In this document: positions 1 to 11,869 of the stretch, piece by piece | Position numbering within the stretch: position 1 is the stretch's first letter | How the letters are laid out: each line of letters opens with the position of its first letter | Program-made: the position numbers and the translations under genes | NCBI GenBank assembly: GCA_023374045.1 | Contig: CM041776.1 | Location: 135,659,296 to 135,723,295 of the forward strand | DNA from: Limonium bicolor | Taxonomy: Eukaryota; Streptophyta; Magnoliopsida; Caryophyllales; Plumbaginaceae | DNA length: 64,000 nucleotides | Reading direction: 5' to 3' | The notes under the pieces: model-generated | Told to the model about the DNA's origin: nothing | The model's input: only the letters and a program-made list of their open reading frames with translations | Database searches by the model: none

Positions 1-1351
1 TCCCGTCTGCTGATATGATGTGTCCTAGAAATGACACGCTGTCTAACCAGAACTCACACTTCGAGAGCTTGGCATACAGCTGGTTCTGTCTCATGATAGT
101 CAAAACCTGTCTCAAATGTAACTCATGATCCTCTCTGGTCTTCGAATAGATCAGAATATCGTCGATGAAGACCACAACTGAACTATCAAGCTGTTCTCTA
201 AAGAGACGGTTCATCAAATCCATGAAATAGCTGGCGCATTCGTCAACCGAATGGCATAACGGTGAACTCATAGTGTCCATACCGTGTCCTGAAAGCTGTT
301 TTCTCAATGTCACCCTCTGCAATCCTAATCTGGTGGTAGCCAGATCTGAGATCTATCTTTGAGAACACACTGGCCCCTCTCAACTGGTCAAATAAGTCAT
401 CAATCCGTGGCAACGGATACTTGTTTTTCACTGTAACCGCATTAAGCTCGCGGTAGTCGATGCAGAGTCGCATACTGCCGTCCTTCTTCTTGACGAATAA
501 TACTGGAGCACCCCAAGGAGAAACACTAGGTCGAATGAATCCCTTGTCGAGGAGGTCCTCCAGCTGTACCTTCCCCTCATCTCAGCCGGTGCCATACGGT
601 AGGGTGCCTTAGCAATAGGGCCCGTACCTGGCAATAAGTCGACGGCGAACTCAACCTCACGCACAGGCGGCATGCCTGGCAACTCATCAGGAAACACATC
701 GGGAAAGTCTGCCACGACTGGAATGTCTACATCCATCTCGTCGCACTGTCTCGTGTCCTGTACATAACAGAGGAAGGCTTGTCGGCCCTTCCTAACGTCC
801 TTCATCAGGGACAACGCTGACACGATCTTGACAGTCGGCTCTCTCCTCACACTGCGGTATGACACTGTCTTGCCGCTCGGCCCCTTCAGTAGTAGTCGAT
901 GCTCTGCACAATGAAGGCGGCCCTTATGCTTCTGCAGCCAATCCATACCCACTATAATGTCGAAGCCCAAGTTCTTAAACTCAATCAAATCGATGGGAAA
1001 AGTCTCATTCATAATGCTGATCTCCGACCCTAAGTACTGCCTGGTGCAACCTACTTTCTCCTTCGATGGAAGGGTGACTGAAAAGTCTGAAAGTTGTTCG
1101 GGGGCAGCCCCCATCTTCATAGCAAATGCTGAGGAAATAAAAGAATGTGAAGCCCCTGAGTCGAACAATACGGAAGCACTAACACCATCAACAGGAAAGG
1201 TACCTGAGATCCTCTCGTATTAGCATCGAGTCCCAATAAATCACTAATTTACTGTCGGTTGTAATTGTCATACCTGTGATGACATTACCGGACTCCTTGG
1301 CTTGCGCCATATCTAGGATGCAGATGGTACCCTCCTTTCCATTTTCGTAGC
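1..1351 (-). pseudogene. gypsy protease and reverse transcriptase (pol, partial)
   Basis: A short exon (1351-1274) reads into MAQAKESGNVITG and is followed by the 70-nt interval 1204-1273. The frame then continues into an aspartic protease with LFDSGASHSFIS (active D-S-G) near 1168-1135. It runs to about 590, where a frameshift occurs after [10 protein letters not shown] resumes in another frame from about 570: [33 protein letters not shown] and MPFG between 473 and 243. The catalytic FIDD box lies near 165. The frame breaks again after MPFG. The left end is cut by the window. Two frameshifts make an active polyprotein unlikely. Confidence 0.85.
1204..1273 (-). other. Intron-like interval 5 (protease N-terminus)
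   Basis: On the minus strand this 70-nt interval starts GTATGA and ends CTCAG. Removing it joins ...NVITG to TFPVDGV in frame, which is the continuous protease entry region expected of this lineage. It contains in-frame stops, so read-through is not possible. Confidence 0.6.
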
Positions 1352-2333
1352 CTGAAGTTATGATTTAACGGTGTCAACAAACTGAACACATATACTTGAA
1401 GATACAAAACTCTTATTTCATTCATCCAACTGTATTATACAAGTTACACACTTAGTTACTGCTATTACATCAGTACTGTCTGAAAGTCAAATTTAAACGG
1501 CCAGGTCGGATGTGGGTATCATTCACTAGGGCTGGTGGGGCGGTATTGAGCTTAATGCTCTTAATACCATGGTATACAAGCCTCGCCTCTCCACCAAATA
1601 CCAACACATCCCCAGACTTGAGGATGATCTTGCTTGCCAGATCCATCCTCTTCTGGTCTCCATAGATGAACTCAGCATCATCGCCGATGGAGAATGACAC
1701 AACCGGTATTCCTCTGGTGATGGACTCGGTCGTCTCATCACGGTCCTGGTGCATCCCAAGCTTTCCTCCCTGCTCATAGTAGTTGATGATGCAAACGTCA
1801 GGTGTCATGTCGGGTAATGGAAAAGCTTCACAGTCTTGAGCAATATCATTGCGTTTCTCACCAAGGTTAGGAAACTCTCAGGTATCCTAGGTATAGTACG
1901 CCACCTACCATCCTCACCTCTCGATAAACCCTAGCTTGTGGATCCCAATCTTTCCCTAAGCACATCATGTGCAGTTTCATTCTAGAACCTATTAAATACA
2001 GGGGTATAAAATCCTCCTATGCCCTTACCCAAAGCTCTGCACTCATTCACTATGGCGATTTGCTCATCCAGCGTTAGGAACTCTCTGAGAAGTATCATGC
2101 CCGGTCTGACCACATGACACAACTCGCTAGGGTACTCTCGTCTTTCTTCCACGGGTCTAGGTGATCTCTGTCTTGTAAGTGTGGGATAGCAGATCGAAGT
2201 CTCCTAAGAGGTAAAAGGGTTTCCTAGATAAGTTGTTTATCTAAAGCGGTAATTAAACACGCATTCATGCTAAGGTAAAGCGTTTAACACTTAGTCATGC
2301 TCTCATACAATGGTTAAGGTTTCAAATGCTAAC
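1352..2333 (-). other. Intron-like interval 4, containing the AlkB pseudogene
   Basis: This 982-nt interval begins GTTAGC directly after the gag tail (...TQRSE) and ends CTTCAG just before GYENGKEGT, the start of the gag-protease linker. Removal restores one frame (phase 1). The 5' splice site GTTAGC is weaker than the GTAAG of the other intervals. Most of the interval, 1470-2190, is an AlkB-family coding fragment in the same orientation. Confidence 0.55.
1470..2190 (-). pseudogene. AlkB-homologue Fe(II)/2-oxoglutarate dioxygenase fragment
   Basis: The C-terminal 112 codons (1808-1470) are open and carry the full AlkB iron and cosubstrate set: HxD in GMHQDRDE, the distal His in LVYHGIKS, and the RxxxxxR motif in RPGRLNLTFRQY before the stop. 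Upstream, in shifted frames, are further family blocks: VVRPGMILLREFL (about 2125), GKGIGGFYTPVF (about 2040) and MMCLGKDWDPQARVY (about 1970-1925). The match is to plant AlkB homologues of the ALKBH1C/1D type, which remove methyl groups from nucleic acid. At least three frameshifts break the N-terminal half. No intron interrupts the aligned blocks, which suggests capture as processed RNA. The copy lies inside a gypsy gag-pol interval on the same strand. Confidence 0.8.
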
Positions 2334-2647
2334 CTTCACTGCGCTGGGTACTAGTGCCAGCGCCTGAAGCTCCCGCTGCATTCAGCACACGGTTGCCCGG
2401 CGGGTTCCTCTGGTTCTGCTGCTGCGGCTGCCCCCTCTGGCCACCTCGAGCTCCACCTCCTCCAGTAGGTGCGCTCTGAGTCCCCTTTGGTGGGCGGTAC
2501 GCTCGGCTCTCTGGGTTAGCAAAGCACTCGAACGACCTGTGGCCCTTCTTTCCACAATGGTGGCAGTCCATCGCTTGCCCGGTGCAGTCGACACCCGGGT
2601 GGTCTTTACCATAGCGCTTGCAGTGAAAGTGGCGCTGGGTGCAGAAC

Positions 2648-2730
2648 CTATTATCATGTCACACTCAGATCAATACAAGGATGGTAATGGATAGTATAGT
2701 ACACAACTCATTCAAGGTTAGTTCGCTTAC
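2648..2730 (-). other. Intron-like interval 3 in gag
   Basis: This 83-nt interval runs from GTAAGCG to AATAG on the minus strand, between ...RSVPPKG and the zinc-finger region. Removing it leaves the two sides one base out of frame, so either a later indel occurred or the true splice site differs by a base. Confidence 0.5.
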
Positions 2731-2855
2731 CCTTAGGGGGTACAGATCTAAGAGGCTGGACATCGTAGGTAGGCCCGGTCAGCATCAGGACCTTCTCTTT
2801 GCCCTTCTGGCTGGCCTGCTCCTTCTTCTTCTCCTTCCAGGAGAACTTTTTCTTC

Positions 2856-2948
2856 CTGTGATCGTCAAAGTGTCAGGAATAGCAGGTATAAAAGTAGGCA
2901 GCAAGTAAGTAATTTAAACGGATTAAATAACTTAAAGGTGGTTCTTAC
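2856..2948 (-). other. Intron-like interval 2 in gag
   Basis: This 93-nt interval begins GTAAGAACC and ends ATCACAG, with a pyrimidine-rich 3' part. Removing it joins KGW to KKKKFSWK in frame, inside the basic linker of gag. Confidence 0.6.
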
Positions 2949-3079
2949 TTCCAACCCTTGTTGCTCCCGCTTCCAGCCTCAACTTCCGCCGCCTTCTCGG
3001 GGGCCTTACGCTTCTGCCCCTGGTTGTCCTCCCGGCTGTTCACCAACAGCTCGGTCCGAGAAGCAACCTCGTAGCATTC

Positions 3080-3158
3080 CTATAATGCATCAATGAGTTC
3101 CCCGAATTTGTAATAAATCAAACTGAGTTACAAGGTATAATCTGTCAATTAATCTTAC
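3080..3158 (-). other. Intron-like interval 1 in gag
   Basis: This 79-nt interval begins GTAAGATT and ends TTATAG. Removing it joins YPTIQ to ECYEVASRTE in frame and restores the continuous end of the gag capsid domain. Confidence 0.6.
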
Positions 3159-4024
3159 CTGGATCGTAGGGTATAAGGCAGCACCCATGGCGGCCTTGAT
3201 AGCATATCGCAACCCGCCTCTAAATTTCTCAACTTTCACCGTATCAGAATAAGCAACTCCTGGGACAAAGTCCAAGAGCCCAATAAAAGAGGAGTAGTAC
3301 TGATCTACTGTCATACTACCCTGCTTCAGGGCCTCAAACTCTTCCCGCTTCCTCTGCTTCAAATGAGCAGGATAGTACTTCTCTCTCAACAATTCCACAA
3401 AGCCTTTCCAACCAAAACCCTCTATAGCGGTGTAGTGTGCCTTCACGGACCTCCACCAAGTGCTGGTGGCGTACCTCAGATGGAAGGCCGCTATACCGAC
3501 CCGGTGCTCAGCAGGCACATGAATGGCATCAAAGGCCTTCTCGTGCTCAACAATGTTTCTCTCCAGGACGGTGGGGTCAGCAACTCCGTCATAGGTAGGC
3601 ACTCGCGTGTCAGCAACGCTCTTTAGCCAATTTGGCTCTCTAGGTGCGGGTACGGGTGGGACTACAGGTGGTGCTCCTATCTGGACCCCCCATCAGGGCT
3701 AGCTGAGCAAAGACGGCCGCTACCGTCTCAGCAACGCCCACGGCTGGGGCCTCAGGAGGTCCTCCTCCAGGCCCGCCGCCTCTTCCACCACCTCCTCTGC
3801 CTCTGCCAGTCGAACGTCTTCCGGAAGACACCTAAAGAATTCAGAATCAAAGTCAGCTCTTGGTATAAATACCGTACTTTTCCCAACCATAAGTTCACAT
3901 AGCCTGAAAGGCATAAAACACATTGTCCCCGACAATCTCCTAACTCATATCATTTACAACTATCTCCTTGGTACTGGTGTTTGAATAACCTAAGCTCACG
4001 GTACTTAAACTACTATCTCTTGTA

Positions 4025-4048
4025 ATCAGAGCGGTACTCCGCTCTGAT
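4025..4048. other. Perfect 10-bp inverted repeat overlapping the PBS
   Basis: ATCAGAGCGG and CCGCTCTGAT flank a TACT loop. One arm is most of the primer-binding site, so element RNA could fold the PBS into a hairpin. Confidence 0.8.
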
Positions 4049-4052
4049 ACCA
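4041..4052 (-). promoter_or_regulatory. Primer-binding site (initiator tRNA-Met type)
   Basis: The minus strand reads TGGTATCAGAGC four bases after the LTR terminus, which is the standard plant PBS complementary to the 3' end of initiator tRNA-Met. It fixes the element's orientation and the inner LTR boundary. Confidence 0.9.
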
Positions 4053-4056
4053 CTTT

Positions 4057-7000
4057 TGTAACACCCTACTAATTCGGCTCCTAATTATCCTATAAATGTC
4101 ACACATAATAAATAAGTCGCAGCGGTAAATAACAGACTGTCGCTCTAATGCTGTCACTGTTATCACTCGCCCATACGGGTGATAACGAGTTACCTGATAA
4201 TCAACATGTGAAACGTATTCCCGCAGTGACCACAAGAGATAGATAGTAGTACTTAAACAATTTAAAACAAATCCAACAACAACCGACTATTACAGACCGT
4301 ACTCGTGAGCATCTAACCAAATTACACCTCGGTTACACAACCCGAGTCCAAACAACTTTAGTATCACCGTACCAAGTTTTAACCAACAGTAATATCACAA
4401 CCGTCGCGCCCCGCGTCGACCCACCAGCTAATCTCCTGAAATAAAAAAGGTTTGTGGTATGGAATCAGCCCCTGCTGAGTATGTCATCACATGCCCCGTC
4501 ATGCCCCCTCAAACCCCTCAATTAATTGGTCAAGAGCATGGGATTCGTTTCATGCAATACCGTTTTTATATTAAAACTGTAAAACAATTAACAGTAATAT
4601 CCATACAATAACACAACCATCAACACACATAATATAACCACAAGTATAACCAATGAACAACAAAGCGAAACAACGAGAATAATAAACAAGTATTAGTTCC
4701 CGTCCATGGTATAGAAACCAATATTGTTCGCTACTGTATAAGTCTCAGCTGTATTAATTGTTCAGTTATACCTAATGACAATGTCTCGTTAAAATGACAT
4801 GTCTCTAAGTTACCCATAAATTATGGCGGGTCACCCACGGCAGTAGCCACTCCAGCGGTAGAGTCTCCGACCAACGAGTCATTCTAGCTCACGGGAAATT
4901 TTCTTGATACTTACGGACCCGTACGCGGACATCCTGGTATCATTTTTGTGATCGCAGCGCGCACCAAGAGCCACATCCTCTTGGCTTTACTATCTTTCAT
5001 TAATTAATTACACCATCGCATCGCATTACCAAATTTTCTAACACAGCAGACTAAAGTCATTAGTCCAATCCGGAGTCTGTAAACTCGGGATCTAGTGTTA
5101 GATACGAGAGCGGCGTTTAGAAAGGCCAATGCTCCGTATAAAAGTCTTGGATAATATATACATCTTATTATCCTAGTGCTACATCGTTTTTCTGACGATC
5201 CTTATATTTCACATAAGATAGCACCATAGCCGCTAGTTCGTTTTATATATAGGTTCATATATACGAACCAATACTGTTAACTCAACAACAGTGAATAATA
5301 AGCAGCTATAAATATACAATTCATGCATATTAATTAACACATTCAGACAAACAATCTTATCAAAGATCACACAGAAGTCTGAACTGAGGAAGCCCTCAGA
5401 GACAATCAGAGACACATAACAACATACCGTTCACCCTGATTGTATCACGGTGGAGTATGAATCGGCAAGATCCTATGCTCCGCGTATCGTCACCAACTGT
5501 CTAAACAATACATAACGCTACTGATTAGCGTCCCGTATAACAGCATAACTCTACGGTACTCCGTACCGTCACTAATACCTCCCGGTTAATCCCCCGTTAT
5601 AAACTGTCAACGTTTGTCGGGTTTTCGGCTTAACTCGAGATTGGAAAAATGTTACATTACATGCGTAGTCTTGTCTCGTATATTAATATACCCATTGTTG
5701 GACTTTGTTATCGCATGTAACTTAATGTATGTATGTACATCATATAGTTTTGTTCCTATATCATATGTAGGATTCTTTATCATGTATTATACAACCCTCC
5801 TTAGTATTTATTTTCCTAAGGTTTGTTTCTTTTTTTTTTTCCAAGTTCAATGTGGTATAACTCATATGTAAACAATACTTTGGATTATATAAATCCTTAT
5901 TATCCCATGTATACTCTAAACATTAGAATTCCATATCCAATGTTTGTAATTCTTTTCCCTTTATCTCATATCATTTTAATTATGAAAGCACATGGTTATT
6001 GAACCATATTATATTTTCTACACCATAACCTAGATTTATTAATATACATGTATTATGGAACTATTTATTATATGGTAACTCTTATAATATATATATTCAT
6101 TTTTTTAATGAGTACCTCTTATATTATAAATGTTATAACTTCTTATAACATTAAAACCATATTACAAATTCCATTCAAAAATGTTAATATTTCCGAACAG
6201 CACCTATGTTCCTAAATATTTACAAAATCCACCACATAATTAATATAATGTTACATTATAGTTATATAACATATATTATGACATTTATGTCATTAAAGCA
6301 ATTATAACATATAGTTGTAAATTGTTTAAAAATACCAAACAGCCTTTATATTATTCGGCTTTCACAATATACCACTAAACTTCTATAAATCACAAATCCA
6401 CCCCAAAATTCATTTCATTATTACACTTATAACATATACCTTATATTATAATCCTTAAACCTTAATATAATTATAACCTATAGTTTTTAAAGGCTATAAT
6501 TTTCGAACAGCCCCTAGGACTATTTTAATTAAATACCCACCACCAAACTTTGCATATTTACCAAATCTTCCCAATTTATAATACATAGTTTTCTAATGTC
6601 ATTAAAACTATATATTATACATATATCTTTATAAAATCTTATATATAACTCCAAAAATTACCAAACTTTACCAAAAGGTTATAAATATTATTCCTAACCT
6701 TATACTTTCTATAAATCTCGGTTTTTACCCACTTGTTACCCATTTGTAACAATGTTAAAAATATCATATTATACTTATATAATTCATATAAACTCCAAAT
6801 TTAACCAAATAAACTTCTAAAAATTCCTAATAACTTAAGGACTGTACTAAATCCCTTTTAGTACCCCAAAGTTTCGGAAATTACATTATAGCCCCATCTC
6901 TTATAAATCTTTTACAATTTAATAACTATCTTAATATAAGGTAGTATTTTAATTTCTAAAATTCTCCAAACTTGGTCAAAGTCTTCTATATAGTCAACTT

Positions 7001-9110
7001 TGACTTCTAATACCAAATTGGACCAAACTCTCGGTAATTACCAATCTTACCCCATACTTTCCTATTTTTACAATTTTGACACAAAACTTTATAAAATGTT
7101 ATAATTTTTATTAAATTCATTTAAAACCCTAAATTCCTCTAAATTAAGCCCACGGCTTTATATTTTACCAATAATTACGGTTTGGCCCCAAACTTAATTA
7201 TATAAGCGTAAATCTAACTAAATAAGCTTATAAACTTAAATTAAAATGGCCTAATGACATGGCCTTATTACAACCTTGAACTTGCAAAATAAATTACACT
7301 TTAAATGTCTCAAATATAGAATAAACTCACGGCCTCACCATAGTTTATTTATTTTTCCACATAATGTCATAATTTGACCATTATGTTAATTAAATCTCTT
7401 AAATGAGTAGCTTAATTTATCTTAGTCATTTTTTCCATTTTTAGGTTAATATAACCCATATATTTAAGTCCCCTCTCGGCATAATTAATATATGTGTTAA
7501 GAATTCATAGAATCATAAGTTTTAAGGTGTTTATACCTTGATTCCTCCTTGTATGAACTCGGCCACTTGAAGGGAAATTCACCAATCATTTAGACATGTT
7601 TAATACACCAAAATAAGATATGGTTATACTCCAAGCTTGAGCATAACCATAAGGAACAATTAATGTAAGATTTAAGGCAAAAATCACCTTAAAAATGCAA
7701 GGGAACTTCAAGAGGAATTCAGCCTGTTTTAGACACACCACAAGGTGTTAAATTCACCATATAGACATAGGAAATAGCTAGACAACAACAAGCTGCCTTG
7801 GTATTAGGTTTTGCCTTGGAAAAATGCCTTAAAGAAGGGTATTTCCTTTAGATCTCGGCCACCCTTGCTTCAAAAGGCTAACCAACTGAATGAACATGTA
7901 AATATGAAGATTATGAGTGTATAAACTCATAAAAATCAAAGGAAGAAAATCGGATGAAGAGTAGAGAAGCTTAAGGTATGTTTTTACCTTAAAATGCAAA
8001 TTTGGGAAACCTTGGTCCCTACACTTGCTTCAGCCGAAATTGGTTGGTGTTCTAACCTTAACACACTTAGAATAAGCCATAGGAAGTGATAAGTCACGAG
8101 ATCTAAGTGTTGGTGGTGAAGAGATGAAGAAAAAGAGCTAAAATGAGCCTTAAACCATTACCTTAGGAGCTTAAGAGATGGAGTTGTCTTCCCAACTCAA
8201 GAACATTGGTTGAGAGGGTCTGGAAACTGAAGGAGCTTGGCTGGAATGGAGCTAGGAGAAAGATAATGATTGGAAGGAGCCTTTATAATTGAAAAGGCAA
8301 CTTTTGATTAGTTTATGTTTTGTAAATGAGTAATGACTCATCAAAGGGATAAGAAGGGATAAGCATCGGTTATTGGAGGGGAAAGGATGGCTCAGACGGT
8401 TTTGGAGGCTGATTGAGTCAATAATGGAGCAAATGTGTATTGTTTAATCATAATATTAGAAAGGTAAAATAGTCTCCTTAATTTAAGGAGTGGTGTTGGA
8501 GACTTGTCCCTTGTATGTGCAAGTGGCTAATTCAAACCCCTCTTGCTTGTGGCTGCTGATTCCATGTGGTCCAAGGGGTCAACTTTGACCTCTTGACCAT
8601 TCTTTGTCAATGTTGACTCAAACGGGCCCCTTTTTAGGGTTTTATTAATATTTTAATATTAAATTTGTAAAAATTTGTAACTTTCTGGAATTAAATTCCT
8701 AATATGATATAATGTGATATATTATCATATTTAAAGGTAATTATAACCTTTAAGCCCATTAAAAGACAATTTAGAAGGCAATTTCACAAAAACGTGCTTT
8801 AAGGTGTTTTAGTGCACATTTTGTGTTGCAAGGTGCTTCTGAGCTTAGTTTTCTTTTGATAATAGTTTTGTTGTGTTCCTTACTTCATTATAATACTTAG
8901 GAATCCACTTTGGATCTTATTTGAGATCATACAATCTTTATGGTGCTTTAAAGCACATTTTTGGCTTTACCGATCTTAAGGCATGTTTTGCCTTGTTGAG
9001 ATCTTTTAGATTGTTCCCCAATAATATTTAGATGCTTATTAACCCACTTAGATCATTAATAGATCATTAATAGATCATTTAATTAAGTTTTTAAGGTTAG
9101 GGGTATTTCA
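4057..9110 (-). repeat. 5' LTR of the Tekay-type element (5.05 kb)
   Basis: On the + strand it starts TGTAACACCC next to the PBS and ends GGGGTATTTCA; as transcribed it runs TGAAATACCCC to GGGTGTTACA. The ends match the LTR-like sequence at 42691-47179, and both share internal blocks such as CAAAAACGTGCTTTAA (about 8790 and 46715). It is strongly AT-rich from 5600 to 7500 and has no convincing gene. Short frames in it are chance. A 5-kb LTR is at the long end, though long LTRs are usual for this lineage. The partner LTR is outside the window. Confidence 0.8.
4463..4479 (-). other. Conserved U5 motif AGCCCC-type, copy in the Tekay LTR
   Basis: TCAGCCCCTGCTGAG lies about 400 bp inside the LTR terminus. 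Related GGGGCTCAGC sequences sit at a similar depth in LTRs at 43073, 50089 and 55647. Confidence 0.4.
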
Positions 9111-9776
9111 TCCACAATCAAGCAACAATTCAATCAAGGTCATCATAACCAATCAAACAATACTTCACTTTCATCACAACCTTCCAATTCAGCCACAATT
9201 CAACCAAGACATCACACTCTCAACTAGTGAGAAGAGCACATTCAACATCCAAGACTTCAATCCGCAATCACATATATTCAAGAATTATACATCCTCACAT
9301 CCCAATACAATCCAATAAGGTACTTTGCATTACAAACATAAGGAAATGCAATAAATCTGATTCGTGCATTTTATCTTGTTTAGGTGATAATACAAAGCAC
9401 ACAAACACACAAATCAGAGTAGCCAACGTAGCATACAGGGCATGAGAAAATCATACCGTTCACCGTCGTCCTTGGATTCAACGACTCTCCTTCGGTGTTC
9501 GACTATTCAAATCCTATAACATACATTAAGTCGGGAGGTTAATTACCTATAATTAACATAACTCGTTACGTCACTAACGTTTTCCCGTACAACACTTACT
9601 AATTACATTACAAGTTTAACTCATACAAGTTCTTACTTATCATTGTCTCTTATTCTTGTTTAAGCCCTTAATGACCCACACATGTCATAAATTAGGTCCT
9701 AATCATCTTATTGTATCATTACCATTCAATTCCCTAGCTTAAAACCCACTTAATGGACTCAATTTCAAGTTTCTGG

Positions 9777-9962
9777 GTTGGTCCAGGACTTTGTCCGGGT
9801 CCCAAGTCCCGGACCAATCACTGAGTGAACTCTCGGCCTCTTTTTTTAGTTGGTCCGGGTCCTTGTCATGGAACCAAGTCCCGGACCAATCACTGGGTGA
9901 ATTCTCGACCTGTTTCAAACACTGGTCCGGGACTTTATCAGGGACTAAAGTCCCGGACCATA
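9777..9962. repeat. Three GGTCCGGG...CCCGGACC hairpin units (family B LTR)
   Basis: Three tandem units of about 60-65 bp each hold an inverted repeat (GGTCCGGG ... CCCGGACC, loop 15-25 nt), followed by a spacer resembling AATCACTGAGTGAACTCTCG. Related clusters lie at the same relative place in the LTRs at 55119 and 57187. Confidence 0.85.
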
Positions 9963-11309
9963 GCAGGTTTTACACCATTATTACTTTTTCAAAATCTGTT
10001 CAAGCTCAATCCTTTCCCCATTAATTTCCCAACCTTTCCCACATATAATCTACATGTATTAACACCTAATTACCCTTCTAAAGCTACTAAGTTACCTGGT
10101 TAAACCTAGGTAAATTACACAATTTCTTTAAATCTCCTAGAGCACTAAGTGCAGTTTTTGGTTTCTAGTTTGTTTCCTAACTCCATGTTTCACTTCTATT
10201 GTCATTCTACCTTTGCAAATTGCATTATTTCCCTTCTACATTCTACCCACCTGTACACTCATTCTTAACTTAGTTTCCTAAGTCATCAACTACTCAAATT
10301 CAAACCTTAAACACAACTAGTTCTCCTTGGTTGTTTTTACTCACTTAAACACTTAGATCATTTACTTAGCTACAGAAATTTGGCCATGGTTTCCCTAAAT
10401 TTTTAGACATTCCCAAGCATATATTTTTCCAGTTCTAACATCACCAACTAGCCATATCCTCAAGGGCAATAGCAGCACTCATTTATTCAACATACTCACA
10501 AAATTTTCCTGCACAAACACCTTCCATTTCCCTTGGTTTCCCAGCTTTTAATCATCATTGGATCAACTCTAAAATAATCCAAATCCTCACTATGCTGTAG
10601 CACAACCCATACTCAAACAATGTAAACTCCTCATTTCAAGCATTCAAAATCTGCAACAAAAGTCAGACAAAAATCAGCTCAAGGTAAGTGCATTTACCTT
10701 GTATTTCTAGATTTCTTTTCTCTCTTCCTTTCTCCTTTCTCCTTTCTTATTCTTTTCTTAGTTCTTGTTCTTGGCTCCCAAAACTGGTCAATGCTACAGC
10801 CACCCACACATAATACTAACTTAGAAAACCAACCTTTAAACTAACCTAGAATCTAACACATATTAAGGGCTTAAAGGAGTTCTTACCTTGTGCTTCTAGG
10901 TGTGGTTTTTGGAACAGCAAAATAGCAAGGTTCCAGCTCCAAAGTGGGAGTCAAAAACGGATGGAATGAGGGAGAAAACAAGAGCGCAACATAGCATTTT
11001 CGTTTTGCAAAAAGAGCTAGAAAAGATGGATTTTTAAGACACTTTTTACCTTAGAACAACAAGGAGATGGAGGAGACCAAAGTGCTCTTCTTCAAGCTTC
11101 AAAATGGCTTACATCCATGGTGATGAAAATGGAGGTTTCCAGATTTTGAAGGGTGGAGAATGTTCCTTGAGAAGTGAGGAATCCAACGGTGGTATTTTTA
11201 TGGAGTTTGGAGCTTGTTTGAATGTTCAAACTTAGGAGAGAAAGGAGGTGTTGTGTGGGAATGGGGAAATCGCCATGGCTGGCTTCAAATGAAGAAGAAG
11301 ACTCAGTTT

Positions 11310-11323
11310 GGGGGGGGGGGGGG
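11310..11323. repeat. G14 homopolymer
   Basis: A run of 14 G lies inside the family-B LTR. It is prone to length error in sequencing and could form a G-quadruplex. Confidence 0.9.
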
Positions 11324-11869
11324 AACATAAGTGAGAATGAGGGATAGGAGAGAGACAGACTTCACTTTTTACTTTTGTACTTTCCATCTTTATTTACTTA
11401 TTTGTCTTTTAGCTTATAAGGAAGGAAATAAGAGGGGAGTGTGGGGCTGATGAAAATGTGGCCAGTAAACAATATTAGGGGCCGGTTTTTATATTACAAA
11501 GGGGGAGAGTTAGTTTTTCTTTATTACACTTAACGCCCCATAACTTCTCGTTTTTGCACCATTCATTAACCGGAACCCGTTTTCCGAAATTTTTATCGTT
11601 TAATTAATTTTATTGGTTCTAGACCTCCATTAATGTTTAATAATGACTATTTGATTGACTAAAATTATTACGGGTCTATTTTACCCGCTTAAAGTCACGT
11701 TTTCCCGGTTTCCTCGAAAAATATACTTTAAGGTTCGTTTTTGTTTTTAATCTGTTTTAAGGATCTGTTTTCTACGGGAATTGTTCCCTCATGTTTATTT
11801 AGGCATAATTAAGCTTCTAAAATCTTCATTAGCCCAATTAATCACTGTTTTAAATTTCAGGGTATTTCA

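Larger units (their letters stand above)
2334..3831 (-). pseudogene. gypsy gag (capsid and nucleocapsid) with intron-like interruptions
   Basis: Translation probably began at 3831, where the codon is now GTG (SSGRRSTGRGRGG follows). A basic Gly/Arg-rich N-terminus is followed by a one-base shift in a G run near 3690. The capsid-like retrotransposon gag domain comes next (3602-3160: VPTYDGVADP, TWWRSVKAHY, FRGGLRYAIK). After three interruptions come a basic Lys-rich stretch and the zinc region, with DHPGVDC and the clean knuckle CHHCGKKGHRSFEC at about 2571-2530. A Gly/Gln-rich tail ends at 2334. Gag would form the cytoplasmic particle that packages element RNA. Frame is kept at the first two junctions and is off by one base at the third. 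Confidence 0.8.
1..9110 (-). mobile_element. Ty3/gypsy retrotransposon, Tekay/Del-type chromovirus, 5' half
   Basis: The element reads on the minus strand. From right to left it has a 5' LTR (9110 to 4057), a primer-binding site, gag, protease and reverse transcriptase, and then runs off the left window edge, so RNase H, integrase and the 3' LTR are not visible. The gag with two zinc-knuckle-like cysteine clusters, the protease motif DSGASHSF and the RT motif [11 protein letters not shown] match the Tekay/Del lineage. Gag and pol carry frameshifts, so the copy is defective. Its right edge meets a truncated family-B LTR at 9110/9111, which suggests it inserted into that LTR. The other half of that LTR would lie beyond the left edge. 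Confidence 0.85.
9111..11869 (-). repeat. Truncated LTR of gypsy family B
   Basis: The right end GGGTATTTCA at 11869 is the transcribed start TGAAATACCC. The first about 120 nt of the LTR match the start of the LTR at 57187. Shared internal blocks include the 'gtgcattttatcttgtttaggtg' type sequence near 9363 and the GGTCCGGG hairpins. The left side is cut at 9110 by the Tekay-type element. The right end abuts the outer CACTA transposase exactly before GGGATGAACCC, so this LTR element inserted into that gene. I see no real coding sequence. Confidence 0.75.

Noticed and set aside
9777..9962. CRISPR-like regular repeats
   Set aside because: Only three imperfect units with internal hairpins in plant LTR DNA. 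There is no leader or cas gene, and the same units recur in other LTRs.
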